A stretch of 64,000 nucleotides of DNA, taken from assembly GCA_001899635.1 (NCBI GenBank), contig MKVQ01000031.1, forward strand, positions 1 through 64,000. Direction: 5' to 3'. A program made the position numbers and the translations under genes. Below the pieces are notes generated by a model. The model did no database searches. It was not told the origin of the DNA and was given only the letters and a program-made list of their open reading frames with translations. The stretch's first letter is position 1; each line of letters opens with the position of its first letter. The stretch comes from Myxococcales bacterium 68-20. Lineage in GTDB: Bacteria > Myxococcota_A > Polyangia > Polyangiales > Polyangiaceae. This document shows positions 36,595-45,304 of the stretch, one piece after another.

Positions 36595-37194
36595 ATGAAG
36601 CTCGAACGACTCGCCGTCGTCACGGCACTCGCGCTCAGCGCAGCCGCGTGCGCCGCCGACAGGGGCAAGCAGGTGAAGAGCGCCGAGGCAGAGCTCACGA
36701 GCGAGGAGCAGGAGGCCCGCGCCAAGCAAAAGGAGCTCGAAGCGAAGCAGGAAGCAGAGCGCGCTCGGGCTCAGCGCAAGACGATGACCGAAGAGGAGCG
36801 CGCAGACCTCCAGAGGAAGCAGACCGCGGAGCACGCCGAAACGATGGCTGAAGGCGAGAAGGGAGTCGCCGAAGCAAAGAAGGACGTGACCACCGCATAC
36901 GCGGAGATGGAGCTCGAGCGCACGAAGCTCGAAGCCGACGCCAAGGAGCGCATCACGAAGGCGAACGCCAAGGCCGTCGAGGCGAAGAACAAGAGCGCGA
37001 CCATCCCCTCGAACAAGCGCGCGAAGATCAACGCCGAGCTGAAGAACTTCAATTCGAAGCAGGCGGAGGTCCAGAGCCAGATCTCGAATCTCTCCCGCTC
37101 GACCCCCGACGAGTGGACGGAAGCGAAGGCGAAGCTAGACAGGAGCCTCGACGACCTCGAGGCCTCCGCGGAGCGCCTCGACGAGGAGCTCTGA
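36595..37194 (+). CDS. Coiled-coil lipoprotein
   Basis: 199 aa. Lipobox LALSAAACAA (Cys19). The mature protein is almost wholly charged helix (Glu, Lys, Ala, Arg), with heptad-like stretches such as EEQEARAKQKELEAKQEAERARAQRK broken near ATIPSNKR. It resembles periplasmic spacer or adaptor coiled coils. No enzymatic motif. The ATG at 36595 follows GAGGACAG. Divergent from the response regulator, which might control it (inference). Confidence 0.78.
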   Translation: MKLERLAVVTALALSAAACAADRGKQVKSAEAELTSEEQEARAKQKELEAKQEAERARAQRKTMTEEERADLQRKQTAEHAETMAEGEKGVAEAKKDVTTAYAEMELERTKLEADAKERITKANAKAVEAKNKSATIPSNKRAKINAELKNFNSKQAEVQSQISNLSRSTPDEWTEAKAKLDRSLDDLEASAERLDEEL

Positions 37195-37225
37195 CGTCCG
37201 TAGCGGAGACCGGGCGCGGCGGCAG

Positions 37226-39475
37226 TCAGTCGTTGCCGCGCCTTCTGCTCTCCCACTCCCACCGGACTCCGAGGAGGATCTGGCGATACGGGCCCGGAAA
37301 GATCCCCTCGGGCCTCCTCGCGATCACGTAGGTGCTGTCGAGCAGGTTCTTCGCCGTGAGCCGGAACGTCAGTCCGGACGGCGCGTGCCGCCAGTGCACG
37401 GTCGCGTCCACGATGTGGCGCGGCTCGAGGGCGCCGATCCGCCCCGTCACGTCCTCCAGGCGTGTGTTCTCGGCGTCCGCGAACTGCGGACCGATGAATG
37501 CGTACGCCACCTGCCCGCCGACGCCGCTGCGGTGCTCGACATCGAGGTTCGTGCTGAGCGAGTGCTGCGGCGCGTACGGCAATAGATTGCCGGCGTTCGG
37601 ACCATACCGGAACGTCGAACGCGAGAACGTGTAGCGCGCACCGAGCTCGACGACGGCAGGGAGGTCGAGCACGCGATCGATGCCGAGCACGAACGCGCTC
37701 TCGGCACCGATGATGTTCGTCGCGCCTGCGTCGGTGAGCACGTTTTCGCTCCCCACGGCCGTCTGGATGATGACCTGGTTGTCGAAGTTCGAGAGGAACC
37801 CCGTCGCCTCGCCCCTGAGCCATCGCGCCGGCTGACCGCGGAGCCCGGCCTCGTAGTTCATGCTCTCGTCGGCGCCGACGTCCGAGGTCTGACCGCGCGC
37901 AGAGATCGACGTGGTCACGCGTGGCGGCGCGAAGCCGCGATGCATGCCGCCGAAGACGTTCACCTGCTTCGTCCCGTAGACGATTCCGATCCCCGGGATC
38001 ACCCCGGTCACGGTCTTCTCGCCGGGAAGGAAGACGTCGCCGGTCGTGGGCTGGCGAAGGACGACGCGCTCGAAGACCAGATGCTCGAACCGGATGCCCG
38101 GCGTGACGAGCAGGCGATCGGTGAACGCGATCCGGTCCTGCACGTAGGCCGCGGCGGCCTTGCCGCTGTGCCGCTCCGCGAACTCGAGCGAGCCCACGTA
38201 CGTCTCGGCGTAGCCGCCGTTGCGCTGCTCGTAGGTCGCTCGCTCCGCCAGCAACCGGCCGCCGAAGTCGAGTGTGTGGGCGACATAGGCCGTCCTGAAG
38301 CGATGCTCGAAGCGCGGCTCGACCCCCATGACATCGTAGCCTCGATCGAGGATCGCGTTCGCGTCCCGGAACCAGATCCCGCCCCCCGGGACGCCCGTGT
38401 CCCCCACGATGACCGAGTAGCGCTCTCCAGGGACGGGCGTGCGCGTGTAGCTCTGTCGCCGCCAGACTCGGTCGGTGCGATACGCGTAGACGAGCGTCTT
38501 CAGCTTCGTCGCGCTCGAGAACCGCTGCTCGTGCGTGAGCGAGGCGTCGTAGCGGTTCAGGACGAGATGGCTCGACGGCGAGAGCGATTCGCGGCGCGGC
38601 GTCCGCGCGTACATCGCCGCGGTGAGGCCGATGTCGTCGGAGGCAGCGTCATCGCGATGGAAGCCGATCTTGACGACTGCCTCTCCGTCCTTGCCGGTCG
38701 CGAACGCGAGCTTCGCGAGGCCGTTGGTCGAGTCGAACGGGAGGTTCCTGAAGCCGTCCCCGCGACGATGAAGGACCTGCACGACGTAGCGAGCGTCGCC
38801 ATTGCCGATTGCGTCGCCGTAGCTCGCGAGCCCGCGAACGTAGCCGTAGGTGCCTGCATCGACGTCGGCGACCACGGTCTGACGCTCGGGCGGCGTGATT
38901 GTGAGGAAGTTGATCGTCCCCGCGAGCGTCTGCGGGCCGAAGAGGATGTTGCCGCTCCCCTTCACGACCTCGATGCCCCGCATCCGCTCGATCGGCGGTG
39001 CGTAGTACATGTCCGGCTCGGAGTACGGATTGAGGGCGATCGGAATGCCGTCCTCGAGCATGAGGACGCGTCGGCTCCGTCCGCCCTCGAGGCCCCGCAC
39101 GCTGATGTCGAGGCGGTTCCCGCCGCCATACTCCTGCCTCACCTGCACTCCCGGAACCCGACGCAACATCTCGGCGGCGTCGACCGGGGCCGCGCGCTCG
39201 AGGTCCTTCGCACCGATCACCGTCCCCGAGCCGGGCACCTTCTGCAGCGCGTCCGCACGATCACCGATGACACGCACCTCGACGGTCTCCTCGCGCTTCC
39301 GCTCGGGCGCGCTCGGTTCGGACTTCGGCTCCGATGCGGCTGGCTCAACCGCGACGCCCTTCGTCGCTTCGAGCCGCGGTGGGCTCGGCACCGGCTCCTG
39401 CGCCGCCGAGCGCGTCGACCACGAGGTCGCTCCCGCGCCGCAAGCCAATGCCGCCAGCATGAGGTGCTTTCTCAT
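37226..39475 (-). CDS. TonB-dependent outer-membrane receptor, FecA-like
   Basis: 749 aa. Signal peptide ending near STRSAAQ. A plug domain spans about residues 60-200, with IGAKDLERAAPVDAAEMLRR, VPGVQVRQEYG, ISVRGLEGGRSRRVLMLEDGIP and EVVKGSGNILFGPQTLAGTINF, all typical TonB-receptor blocks. The remaining 550 residues form the barrel, ending in a terminal Trp/Arg-rich strand (LGVRWEWESRR). The plug resembles ferric-citrate-type receptors, but the ligand is uncertain. Its ATG overlaps the stop of a Cys-rich lipoprotein gene, so the two are made together; that lipoprotein may be a surface co-receptor. Confidence 0.92.
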   Translation of the reverse strand: MRKHLMLAALACGAGATSWSTRSAAQEPVPSPPRLEATKGVAVEPAASEPKSEPSAPERKREETVEVRVIGDRADALQKVPGSGTVIGAKDLERAAPVDAAEMLRRVPGVQVRQEYGGGNRLDISVRGLEGGRSRRVLMLEDGIPIALNPYSEPDMYYAPPIERMRGIEVVKGSGNILFGPQTLAGTINFLTITPPERQTVVADVDAGTYGYVRGLASYGDAIGNGDARYVVQVLHRRGDGFRNLPFDSTNGLAKLAFATGKDGEAVVKIGFHRDDAASDDIGLTAAMYARTPRRESLSPSSHLVLNRYDASLTHEQRFSSATKLKTLVYAYRTDRVWRRQSYTRTPVPGERYSVIVGDTGVPGGGIWFRDANAILDRGYDVMGVEPRFEHRFRTAYVAHTLDFGGRLLAERATYEQRNGGYAETYVGSLEFAERHSGKAAAAYVQDRIAFTDRLLVTPGIRFEHLVFERVVLRQPTTGDVFLPGEKTVTGVIPGIGIVYGTKQVNVFGGMHRGFAPPRVTTSISARGQTSDVGADESMNYEAGLRGQPARWLRGEATGFLSNFDNQVIIQTAVGSENVLTDAGATNIIGAESAFVLGIDRVLDLPAVVELGARYTFSRSTFRYGPNAGNLLPYAPQHSLSTNLDVEHRSGVGGQVAYAFIGPQFADAENTRLEDVTGRIGALEPRHIVDATVHWRHAPSGLTFRLTAKNLLDSTYVIARRPEGIFPGPYRQILLGVRWEWESRRRGND

Positions 39476-39900
39476 GGCGCCTTGCAGATGCTCCGGTTGT
39501 TGCAGCCGCTCGACGGCGGGGGACAGTCGGTGATGTCCTGGCAGCTCTTCGTGCAGAACGAGCCCGACTGCGAGAACAGATGGCAGTTGCCCGACTCGCA
39601 CTCGTCGTTCTTCGTGCACTGGCTCATGAACGGCAGCTTCGCACTCGAGTCCGCGTCCGCGTCGCTCCCCAAGGCGTCTTCGAAGGAGCCGTCGATACCG
39701 GGCGTCGTGCCATCGCAGACGCAGGGGCCGAAGCGCTCCTCGGCGCCGAGACAGCTCTGGTACCCGGGCTTGCCCTCCGCGCACGAGCACGCTGCGAAGT
39801 CGCCCTCGTAACACGCCGGCCGTTCCTCGGTGCACGCGGCTGGAAGAACCAGCGCGACGAGCACGAACACGGAGAGCGCGAGCCACGGGGCCGAACGCAT
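39472..39900 (-). CDS. Cys-rich lipoprotein coupled to TonB receptor
   Basis: 142 aa. Signal LSVFVLVALVLPAACTE. The mature part has 14 or so Cys in short loops (ACYEGDFAACSCAEGKPG, CTKNDECESGNCHLF, CTKSCQDITDCPPPSSGC). Such disulfide-rich lipoproteins occur on myxobacterial surfaces. It overlaps the receptor gene by ATGA, which suggests a shared role, perhaps ligand capture. Confidence 0.72.
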   Translation of the reverse strand: MRSAPWLALSVFVLVALVLPAACTEERPACYEGDFAACSCAEGKPGYQSCLGAEERFGPCVCDGTTPGIDGSFEDALGSDADADSSAKLPFMSQCTKNDECESGNCHLFSQSGSFCTKSCQDITDCPPPSSGCNNRSICKAP

Positions 39901-39915
39901 CGAGATCGAGCGTAT

Positions 39916-40039
39916 CAGCGCAACTCAGTTGCGCTGATTATGAAAAGTAGGAAGCGAGTGCTCAGATCGATCGCTTTGGACCGAGCGCGACGCTCGCCCG
40001 TTCGGGCGGCGAGCTCGGTCCATGCAAGCGAGCACCGCT
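39916..40039. repeat. Dispersed structured repeat, copy 2
   Basis: 124 bp, the partner of 28748-28878. The leading palindrome is perfect here: ATCAGCGCAACT and AGTTGCGCTGAT around one base (39914-39938). In the fold-back, AGCGAGTGCTC (39953-39963) pairs with GAGCACCGCT (40030-40039), and TGGACCGAGC (39977-39986) pairs exactly with GCTCGGTCCA (40013-40022). The apical loop is CCCG-TT-CGGG. It lies between a lipoprotein gene start and the lpxC end, on the same side of no obvious shared gene type as copy 1. Confidence 0.78.
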
Positions 40040-40130
40040 GTAGGCGACGAGGGCTCCCCCTGAGAAGGGCGGTGTCGAAGCCCGCGACGACGGCGCGTCG
40101 CGGCTCCGGTCTTCGCGGTGAGTCGAGCGA

Positions 40131-40958
40131 TCACCGCGTGCGGTCGAGCATCAGCAGCCCGTCGGCCAGCCCGCGACGCATCGCCTCGTGCGTCGCCGCG
40201 TGACCGGGCCGGATCGCACGCAGAGCGCCGATCGGAGGGCCGCCATGTACGTAGAGATCGCCGACGAGATCGAGCAGCTTGTGCCGCGCGGGCTCGTCCG
40301 GTCGGAACGGCGAGCCCGCGCTGAGGATCGCGTCACGTGTGATGACGACCACGCTCTCACGCGCGACGTGGCTCGCGAGGCCGCGCGCGAGGAGCTCCTC
40401 GACCTCGTGTCCGAACCCGAACGTGCGCGCCGACGCGATGCGATCGCGGAAGTCGGCGGCATCGCCGCTCCAGCGCGCATGGCGCTCGAGGCGAACGTCG
40501 TCGAAGTCGACCTCCACCTCGACGAGCACCTCCCCAGGGCACTCCGGAGGACGGAGCTCGTAGCGGCTGGCGCCCACGTCGATCGTGCCTGCGCGCATGA
40601 CTCTGAGCGTCGGAGGCGACGGGGCGAGCTCGAGCCGCTCGAGCGCGTCGATGAACGCGCGCGCGCCGCCGTCGAGAAGAGGCACCTCCGGCCCGTCGAT
40701 CTCGACGACGACGCCATCACGGATCGACATCGAGCCGAGGGCGGCAAAGAGATGCTCCACCGTCCGGACCTCGAGGCGGCGGTCACGCGTGGTCACCGTC
40801 GTCGAGCGGGACGCCCCATCGCAGACGAGCTCCGCGAGGCGGGCCTCGGCCCGGCCTGCACCGCGGCGCGCTCGCACGCGCACCGCGCCCGGCGCACGCA
40901 CGAGACACACGCTCGCGGGCGCGCCGCCGTGCAGGCCGCGTCCCGCGAGCAGCGTCAC
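40131..40958 (-). CDS. lpxC: UDP-3-O-acyl-N-acetylglucosamine deacetylase LpxC
   Basis: 275 aa, slightly shorter than the usual 300. LpxC is the zinc enzyme of the committed step of lipid A synthesis, in the cytoplasm. Recognised blocks: GRGLHGG near the start, VEHLFAALGSMSIRD (Glu68 and zinc His69), PEVPLLDGGARAFIDAL, and RHKLLDLVGDLYVHG with PIGALRAIRPGHA (zinc His and Asp, catalytic His). GTG start with GAGGACGAGAG upstream; it overlaps the upstream gene by GTGA. This could be a second, compact LpxC rather than the main one; only this copy is visible here. Confidence 0.93.
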   Translation of the reverse strand: MTLLAGRGLHGGAPASVCLVRAPGAVRVRARRGAGRAEARLAELVCDGASRSTTVTTRDRRLEVRTVEHLFAALGSMSIRDGVVVEIDGPEVPLLDGGARAFIDALERLELAPSPPTLRVMRAGTIDVGASRYELRPPECPGEVLVEVEVDFDDVRLERHARWSGDAADFRDRIASARTFGFGHEVEELLARGLASHVARESVVVITRDAILSAGSPFRPDEPARHKLLDLVGDLYVHGGPPIGALRAIRPGHAATHEAMRRGLADGLLMLDRTR

Positions 40959-41752
40959 CTCTCGTCCTCTTTCGTGTCGTCGTCGTCGTCGTCTTCGTCC
41001 GCTCGCGCCTTCTTGGGCGTGCGCGCCTTGGGAGCGTGGCTCGTCGTTGCCCCGCTCCCCGACCGCATCACGATCGCCGTCCCGAGCCAGCCGAGCACCG
41101 CGCCCGCGAGAGCCCACGCGGCATGGGTCCACGGCGCGGGGGCCGGAACGCGCGTCGCCACGCCCTTCGCCTTTCCGATCGTCGCCTCGAGCAGCGGCGC
41201 CCATTGCGCCGCCTCGTCGGTCGGATACGAGGCCGTCACGAGCGAGGTCCCGCTGTCATCGGGGAACATGAGCTGCAGCTTTCGGGTCTTCACCGGCTTC
41301 GATGGCAAGCCGAATGCGCTGAGATCGATCTCGCGGTCGCAGTCGCCCTCGATGAGCCCGACTCGAGCACCGTCGGCACGAACGCGCATCTCGTGACGGC
41401 GGTGAGACCACGTGCACGATCCTTCGAACGCCTTCGGCATCTCCTCGACGAGCTTGGAGAGGTCCGCCGCCTCGACGCTCATCTCCTTGTTCGAATGATT
41501 GAGGATGATGCGCGTGGAGGTGGCCTTTTGATCGGTAACCGAGCCGTCGAAGTTCTTCCTCTCCGCGGCCTCGTGCACCCAGACCTGGGCCCCCTCGCGG
41601 TCGCCGGCGCTCCCTCTCGGAAGCGGCACCAAGCCTTCCGGGGGCTCGTACTGGAACGGCGCTCCAGCGGCATGGTTCCGTGGGCCGACGAAGCGTGGAC
41701 CGAGAAGCGCGGCCAGGACGGCGACTAGCAGAACGGCGATCAGACGACGCAC
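40955..41752 (-). CDS. Membrane-anchored protein of unknown function, upstream of lpxC
   Basis: 265 aa. N-terminal hydrophobic segment (IAVLLVAVLAALLG), a 180-residue extracytoplasmic part, a second segment (HAAWALAGAVLGWLGTAIVM) and a cytoplasmic tail with a run of acidic residues after KARTPKKARAD. The extracytoplasmic part shows no domain I know. Coupled to lpxC by GTGA overlap, so a role in envelope or lipid A context is a reasonable guess. Confidence 0.65.
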   Translation of the reverse strand: MRRLIAVLLVAVLAALLGPRFVGPRNHAAGAPFQYEPPEGLVPLPRGSAGDREGAQVWVHEAAERKNFDGSVTDQKATSTRIILNHSNKEMSVEAADLSKLVEEMPKAFEGSCTWSHRRHEMRVRADGARVGLIEGDCDREIDLSAFGLPSKPVKTRKLQLMFPDDSGTSLVTASYPTDEAAQWAPLLEATIGKAKGVATRVPAPAPWTHAAWALAGAVLGWLGTAIVMRSGSGATTSHAPKARTPKKARADEDDDDDDTKEDER

Positions 41753-42205
41753 GCGCGCGAACCTAGGTGACCGGAATCACATGTCAAGCGAACGCGGCGC
41801 GCCCGGCGAGGCAGTGCAGGTTTCCGCCTGCAATGCCCCGGCGCTGCGGCTGAGCGGAGCCTCGAGGAGCCACGCGAGCCGGCGATCGAGCAAGCCGGCC
41901 CCGGGCGTCGCCCACGTCGATCGACCGCCACTCGCCATCGCCTGGCCCTGGCATTCATCCATCCAGAGCGCAGGATTCCAGCTCACGATTGCTGCTCGCT
42001 CGGCTCACATGACGAGGGCTCGATCCAGCGCCTGAAGGTGCTCGCCCCCGCCGCCAGTGCCCAGCCCACATTTCCGCTGAGCAGGTCGCGAGTCTGATCT
42101 GGATCCCGGTTACATCGCAGTTACACGGGCATAACGCGGGCTCGCCGGTCCGGAACATCTGAGATTCCGTAGACCACGAGCGCGGGGGTGGAACGGGCAC
42201 ATGCC
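41753..42205. other. Intergenic region without recognised features
   Basis: 453 bp between divergent genes. Apart from a short inverted repeat, TGCAGG-N6-CCTGCA near 41816, I see nothing. ORFs here are Arg/Ser-rich shadows. Confidence 0.5.
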
Positions 42206-43363
42206 ATGCACTCCCTCGATCCGCTCATGGTCGTCGGCGTCGCTCGTCAGATGGTGGTCGCAGGAGTCCTCTTCGGCGCGCTCGCGTGCTCGAAGAAGAC
42301 TCCCGAGCCGGCCTCCGAAGTGAAGGCGGCGACGCCCGCCCTCCCGCCGGCTGCTGCGGCCGCGGCGGCCGCAGTCGGCGGCGACGGTCGGCTCGATCCG
42401 AACGATCCGAAGCACGGAACTCGGAAGCTGATCGGACTCGACGCGCCGGTCTTCGTGGACGGAACGCAGGTCGCGGTGCTCCGCGCGGGCGAGATGCCGG
42501 TCCTCACCCCGATCGAGCTCGAAGGCGGCGGGAAGCGCTACAAGGTCTATGACTACCTGAAGGGGATCGGCGTCGCGCCGGAGTCGATCAAGTCGGTTCA
42601 CTTCCACGGCAACAACGACCGCATCGCGAGCCTCGAGGGCAGCGAGCTCCGCAAGGAGAAGGATCGCTTCCTCTTCTCGTATATCTCCGGCAACACGGGC
42701 ACCCCGCTCCAGAAGTGGGACACCGACAATCTCAAGAACGAATTCGTCATCCACGAGATCCGTCGCGTGACGGTCTACGTGAAGAAGGCGTCGCCGGCGA
42801 TTCACCCCACCAGGCAGTGCCACCTCGGTCCCGACGGAGACTGCACCGACGAGATCCCGTATTCGGACGGCCGGATCGCCAAGGGCACCCGCGTCTACGT
42901 CGACGGCAAGATGGTGGGCTTCGTGAAGCGCCGTAGCGTCACCGACGCGATGATGCTCGGCGCGGCCGCGCCCGATCCGAGCGAGACGAAGTACGCCGTC
43001 GCCAAGCTCCTCGAGGGGATGGGCGTCGACGCCACCGGCATCAAGAGCGTGGAGCTCATGGCCGGTGACGACGTGATCGCCCGCGCGACGGGCGATCGAT
43101 TCGCGGCGCTCGCGCCGCAAACACACTTCACCTTGCCGAAGCACCAGCACGGCAAGGTCAGGGTCCATGTACCCGCCGAGCTCCAGGCCAAGGCGCCTGG
43201 CGTCACGGATCGCGACGCGCTCGTGAGCGCGGTGCTCCTCTACAAGGAGACCACGCCCGTCAAGCAGCGCGACCTCGTGGCGATCTCGGAGGACACGGAC
43301 CTCAGCGTGCAGCTCGCCGCAATCGACGACGCACGCGGAAGACTTGGCCGCGGGGAGCAATAG
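42206..43363 (+). CDS. Lipoprotein with internally duplicated domain
   Basis: 385 aa. Lipobox VLFGALACSKK. After an Ala/Pro linker come two related domains of about 120 residues. FVDGTQVAVLRAGEMP aligns with YVDGKMVGFVKRRSV, and YLKGIGVAPESIKSVHFHGNNDRIASLEG aligns with LLEGMGVDATGIKSVELMAGDDVIARATG. Each resembles a small substrate-binding fold, but I cannot name the family. It is followed at 53 bp by a MYXO-CTERM-type protein and then cytochrome lipoproteins on the same strand. Start: ATG at 42206; ATGs at 42227 and 42251 are also in frame. Confidence 0.7.
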   Translation: MHSLDPLMVVGVARQMVVAGVLFGALACSKKTPEPASEVKAATPALPPAAAAAAAAVGGDGRLDPNDPKHGTRKLIGLDAPVFVDGTQVAVLRAGEMPVLTPIELEGGGKRYKVYDYLKGIGVAPESIKSVHFHGNNDRIASLEGSELRKEKDRFLFSYISGNTGTPLQKWDTDNLKNEFVIHEIRRVTVYVKKASPAIHPTRQCHLGPDGDCTDEIPYSDGRIAKGTRVYVDGKMVGFVKRRSVTDAMMLGAAAPDPSETKYAVAKLLEGMGVDATGIKSVELMAGDDVIARATGDRFAALAPQTHFTLPKHQHGKVRVHVPAELQAKAPGVTDRDALVSAVLLYKETTPVKQRDLVAISEDTDLSVQLAAIDDARGRLGRGEQ

Positions 43364-43416
43364 GCACGCTTGCAAGGTCGGCCCTTGCACCACCCGTTTC
43401 GTGTGGAGGATGCGAC

Positions 43417-45303
43417 ATGAAGACGTCTCGAGTCTGCGCTGCTGTGGTTGCCACCCTGGCGATGTTCGCTGCGGATCACGCGTTCGCGGATACGCCGGCA
43501 ACTGGCGGCTCCACGGTCGTCCTCAACACCTATTCGAAGGTGTGGGTCACGGGCGATGACAAGGGCCCGAACAAGATCGGCAAGAACACGGGTGCCGGCA
43601 CGATGGACGCCTCGTTCGCGTGGGACAGCGTCGCGTTCGCCACCGACAAGTCGAAGGTGACGCTCGGCACCGTCTTCACGCGTTCGGACAACCAGGCCAA
43701 CAACAACAACAGCTACATGCAGGGTGGCTTCGCCCTCGCGACGCTCACCGACAAGGGCGTCGTCCCGGGCCCCGAGATCGCGCTGCCGCGCCTGACCGGT
43801 GAGCGCACCTTCATGAGGCCGCTCATCGGCTTCACGAAGAACCATGTCATCCTCATCGCCGCGAGCGAGGACAACGGGATCAACAACAACCCGCAGCCGG
43901 TTCTCTACGTCGCCGACAAGACGAGCGGCCAACTCACTCAGATCCCGAACAGCACACGTGGCGCGAACAACCTCAACAAGCCCACGAACCTGATCCAGCA
44001 AGCGCTGAAGAACGGCATTCAGGTCGACAACCCGAACAACCAGCGCGGCCCGCACACGATCCAGCAGGTCAACGACAACACGTTCGTCGTCGGCATGCAG
44101 TACAACAACCAGGCGCAGGAGGCCTTCAGCGTCACCGTCAACGACGACGCGTCGGTCAAGATGAACTGGCTGCGCCGCTACTCGAACACGGCGCAGCACT
44201 GCCGCCCCCAGGTCGCGATCGAGCCCGGCGCGACGACCGGCTTCATCGCCGCCGTCGAGGCGAACAACCAGCCGGCCGAGATCGGCTTCCGGGTGAGCGA
44301 GTTCAACGTCGAGACGGGAGCGCGCATCCAGAGCAAGATCATCGTTCGCTCGCAGCCGAACCAGAACAAGTATGTCTCGGAGCCCGTCCTCGGCATCATC
44401 GGCGACAAGCTCGCGATCACCTACGGCCTCAGCTCGCAGGTCCGCCAGAACAACAACGGCAACGGCCACGCGGGCGGCAAGAAGATCGACGCGGCGGTCC
44501 TCGTCAACAAGGCGGACCTCTCGATCGTCGGCGCGCCGATCCTCGGCGTCGGCCAGTACGGCCGCCACGGCAGCTCCTTCGTCACGGGCTACGGCCCGAA
44601 CGCGGAGCCCGCGCTGGCCGTCATCAGCGGCTCGTCGACCGGCACCGGCGGCGGCTTCATCCAGATGTACCCGCTGAAGGCCGACGGCACGCTCGGCGTC
44701 AAGGACGCGGCCAAGGTCTACCAGGTGTCGCCGTTCTCGGACGTCGCGAACGTCCAGGCACGCGGCAAGCGTAACCCGAACAACCAGGCGCGTGGCTTCA
44801 TCAACGGCCTCGGGAACGTGCCGAACCCGGGCTTCACCACGGACCCGGCGAAGGTCGCGGCCAACTTCATGCCCGAGGTGAAGTCGTTCTCCTTCTCCAC
44901 CGTCACGGGCTACTCGGACGCCAACGCTCTCGCGAAGGGCCTCAAGAACAGCGTCTGGCTCTCGCTCGTTCCTGCCTCCTGGCAGGAGGGCATCACGACG
45001 GTCCCCGGCAAGCCGACCGACAAGCCCGGCACGAACGACGACGGGACCGGCCCGTCCCCGCGCTCGACCAGCCCGGGCACCGACCCGACCGGCGAGAGCG
45101 GGACCTCCGGCGAGACCGATGTCGTCCCCGACGGAACGGACGACGCGACGCATCCAACCAAGACCCGCGCGTTCGACGGCCAGGTCAACGACGGCTGCTC
45201 GGTCGCCTCGCACGGCGGGAGCACGACCTCGAGCTTCGGCCTCGTCGGCCTCGCCGTCGCCGGAGTGATCGCCGCTCTTCGCCGCAAGCGTGGGGAGGCC
45301 TGA
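43417..45303 (+). CDS. Asn-rich secreted protein with MYXO-CTERM-like anchor
   Basis: 628 aa. Signal peptide ending at DHAFADT. The body is rich in Asn and Gln with repeating short strands (FAWDSVAFATDKSKVTLGTVFTR, FALATLTDKGVVPGPEIALP, HVILIAASEDNG), perhaps a propeller. The C-terminus has a Thr/Pro/Gly/Ser linker, then DGCSVASHGG, a hydrophobic helix (FGLVGLAVAGVIAAL) and RRKRGEA, the Cys-helix-basic plan of MYXO-CTERM sorting signals for the outer surface. The next gene begins one base after its stop, and that gene is a c-type cytochrome lipoprotein. Confidence 0.8.
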   Translation: MKTSRVCAAVVATLAMFAADHAFADTPATGGSTVVLNTYSKVWVTGDDKGPNKIGKNTGAGTMDASFAWDSVAFATDKSKVTLGTVFTRSDNQANNNNSYMQGGFALATLTDKGVVPGPEIALPRLTGERTFMRPLIGFTKNHVILIAASEDNGINNNPQPVLYVADKTSGQLTQIPNSTRGANNLNKPTNLIQQALKNGIQVDNPNNQRGPHTIQQVNDNTFVVGMQYNNQAQEAFSVTVNDDASVKMNWLRRYSNTAQHCRPQVAIEPGATTGFIAAVEANNQPAEIGFRVSEFNVETGARIQSKIIVRSQPNQNKYVSEPVLGIIGDKLAITYGLSSQVRQNNNGNGHAGGKKIDAAVLVNKADLSIVGAPILGVGQYGRHGSSFVTGYGPNAEPALAVISGSSTGTGGGFIQMYPLKADGTLGVKDAAKVYQVSPFSDVANVQARGKRNPNNQARGFINGLGNVPNPGFTTDPAKVAANFMPEVKSFSFSTVTGYSDANALAKGLKNSVWLSLVPASWQEGITTVPGKPTDKPGTNDDGTGPSPRSTSPGTDPTGESGTSGETDVVPDGTDDATHPTKTRAFDGQVNDGCSVASHGGSTTSSFGLVGLAVAGVIAALRRKRGEA

Positions 45304-45304
45304 G

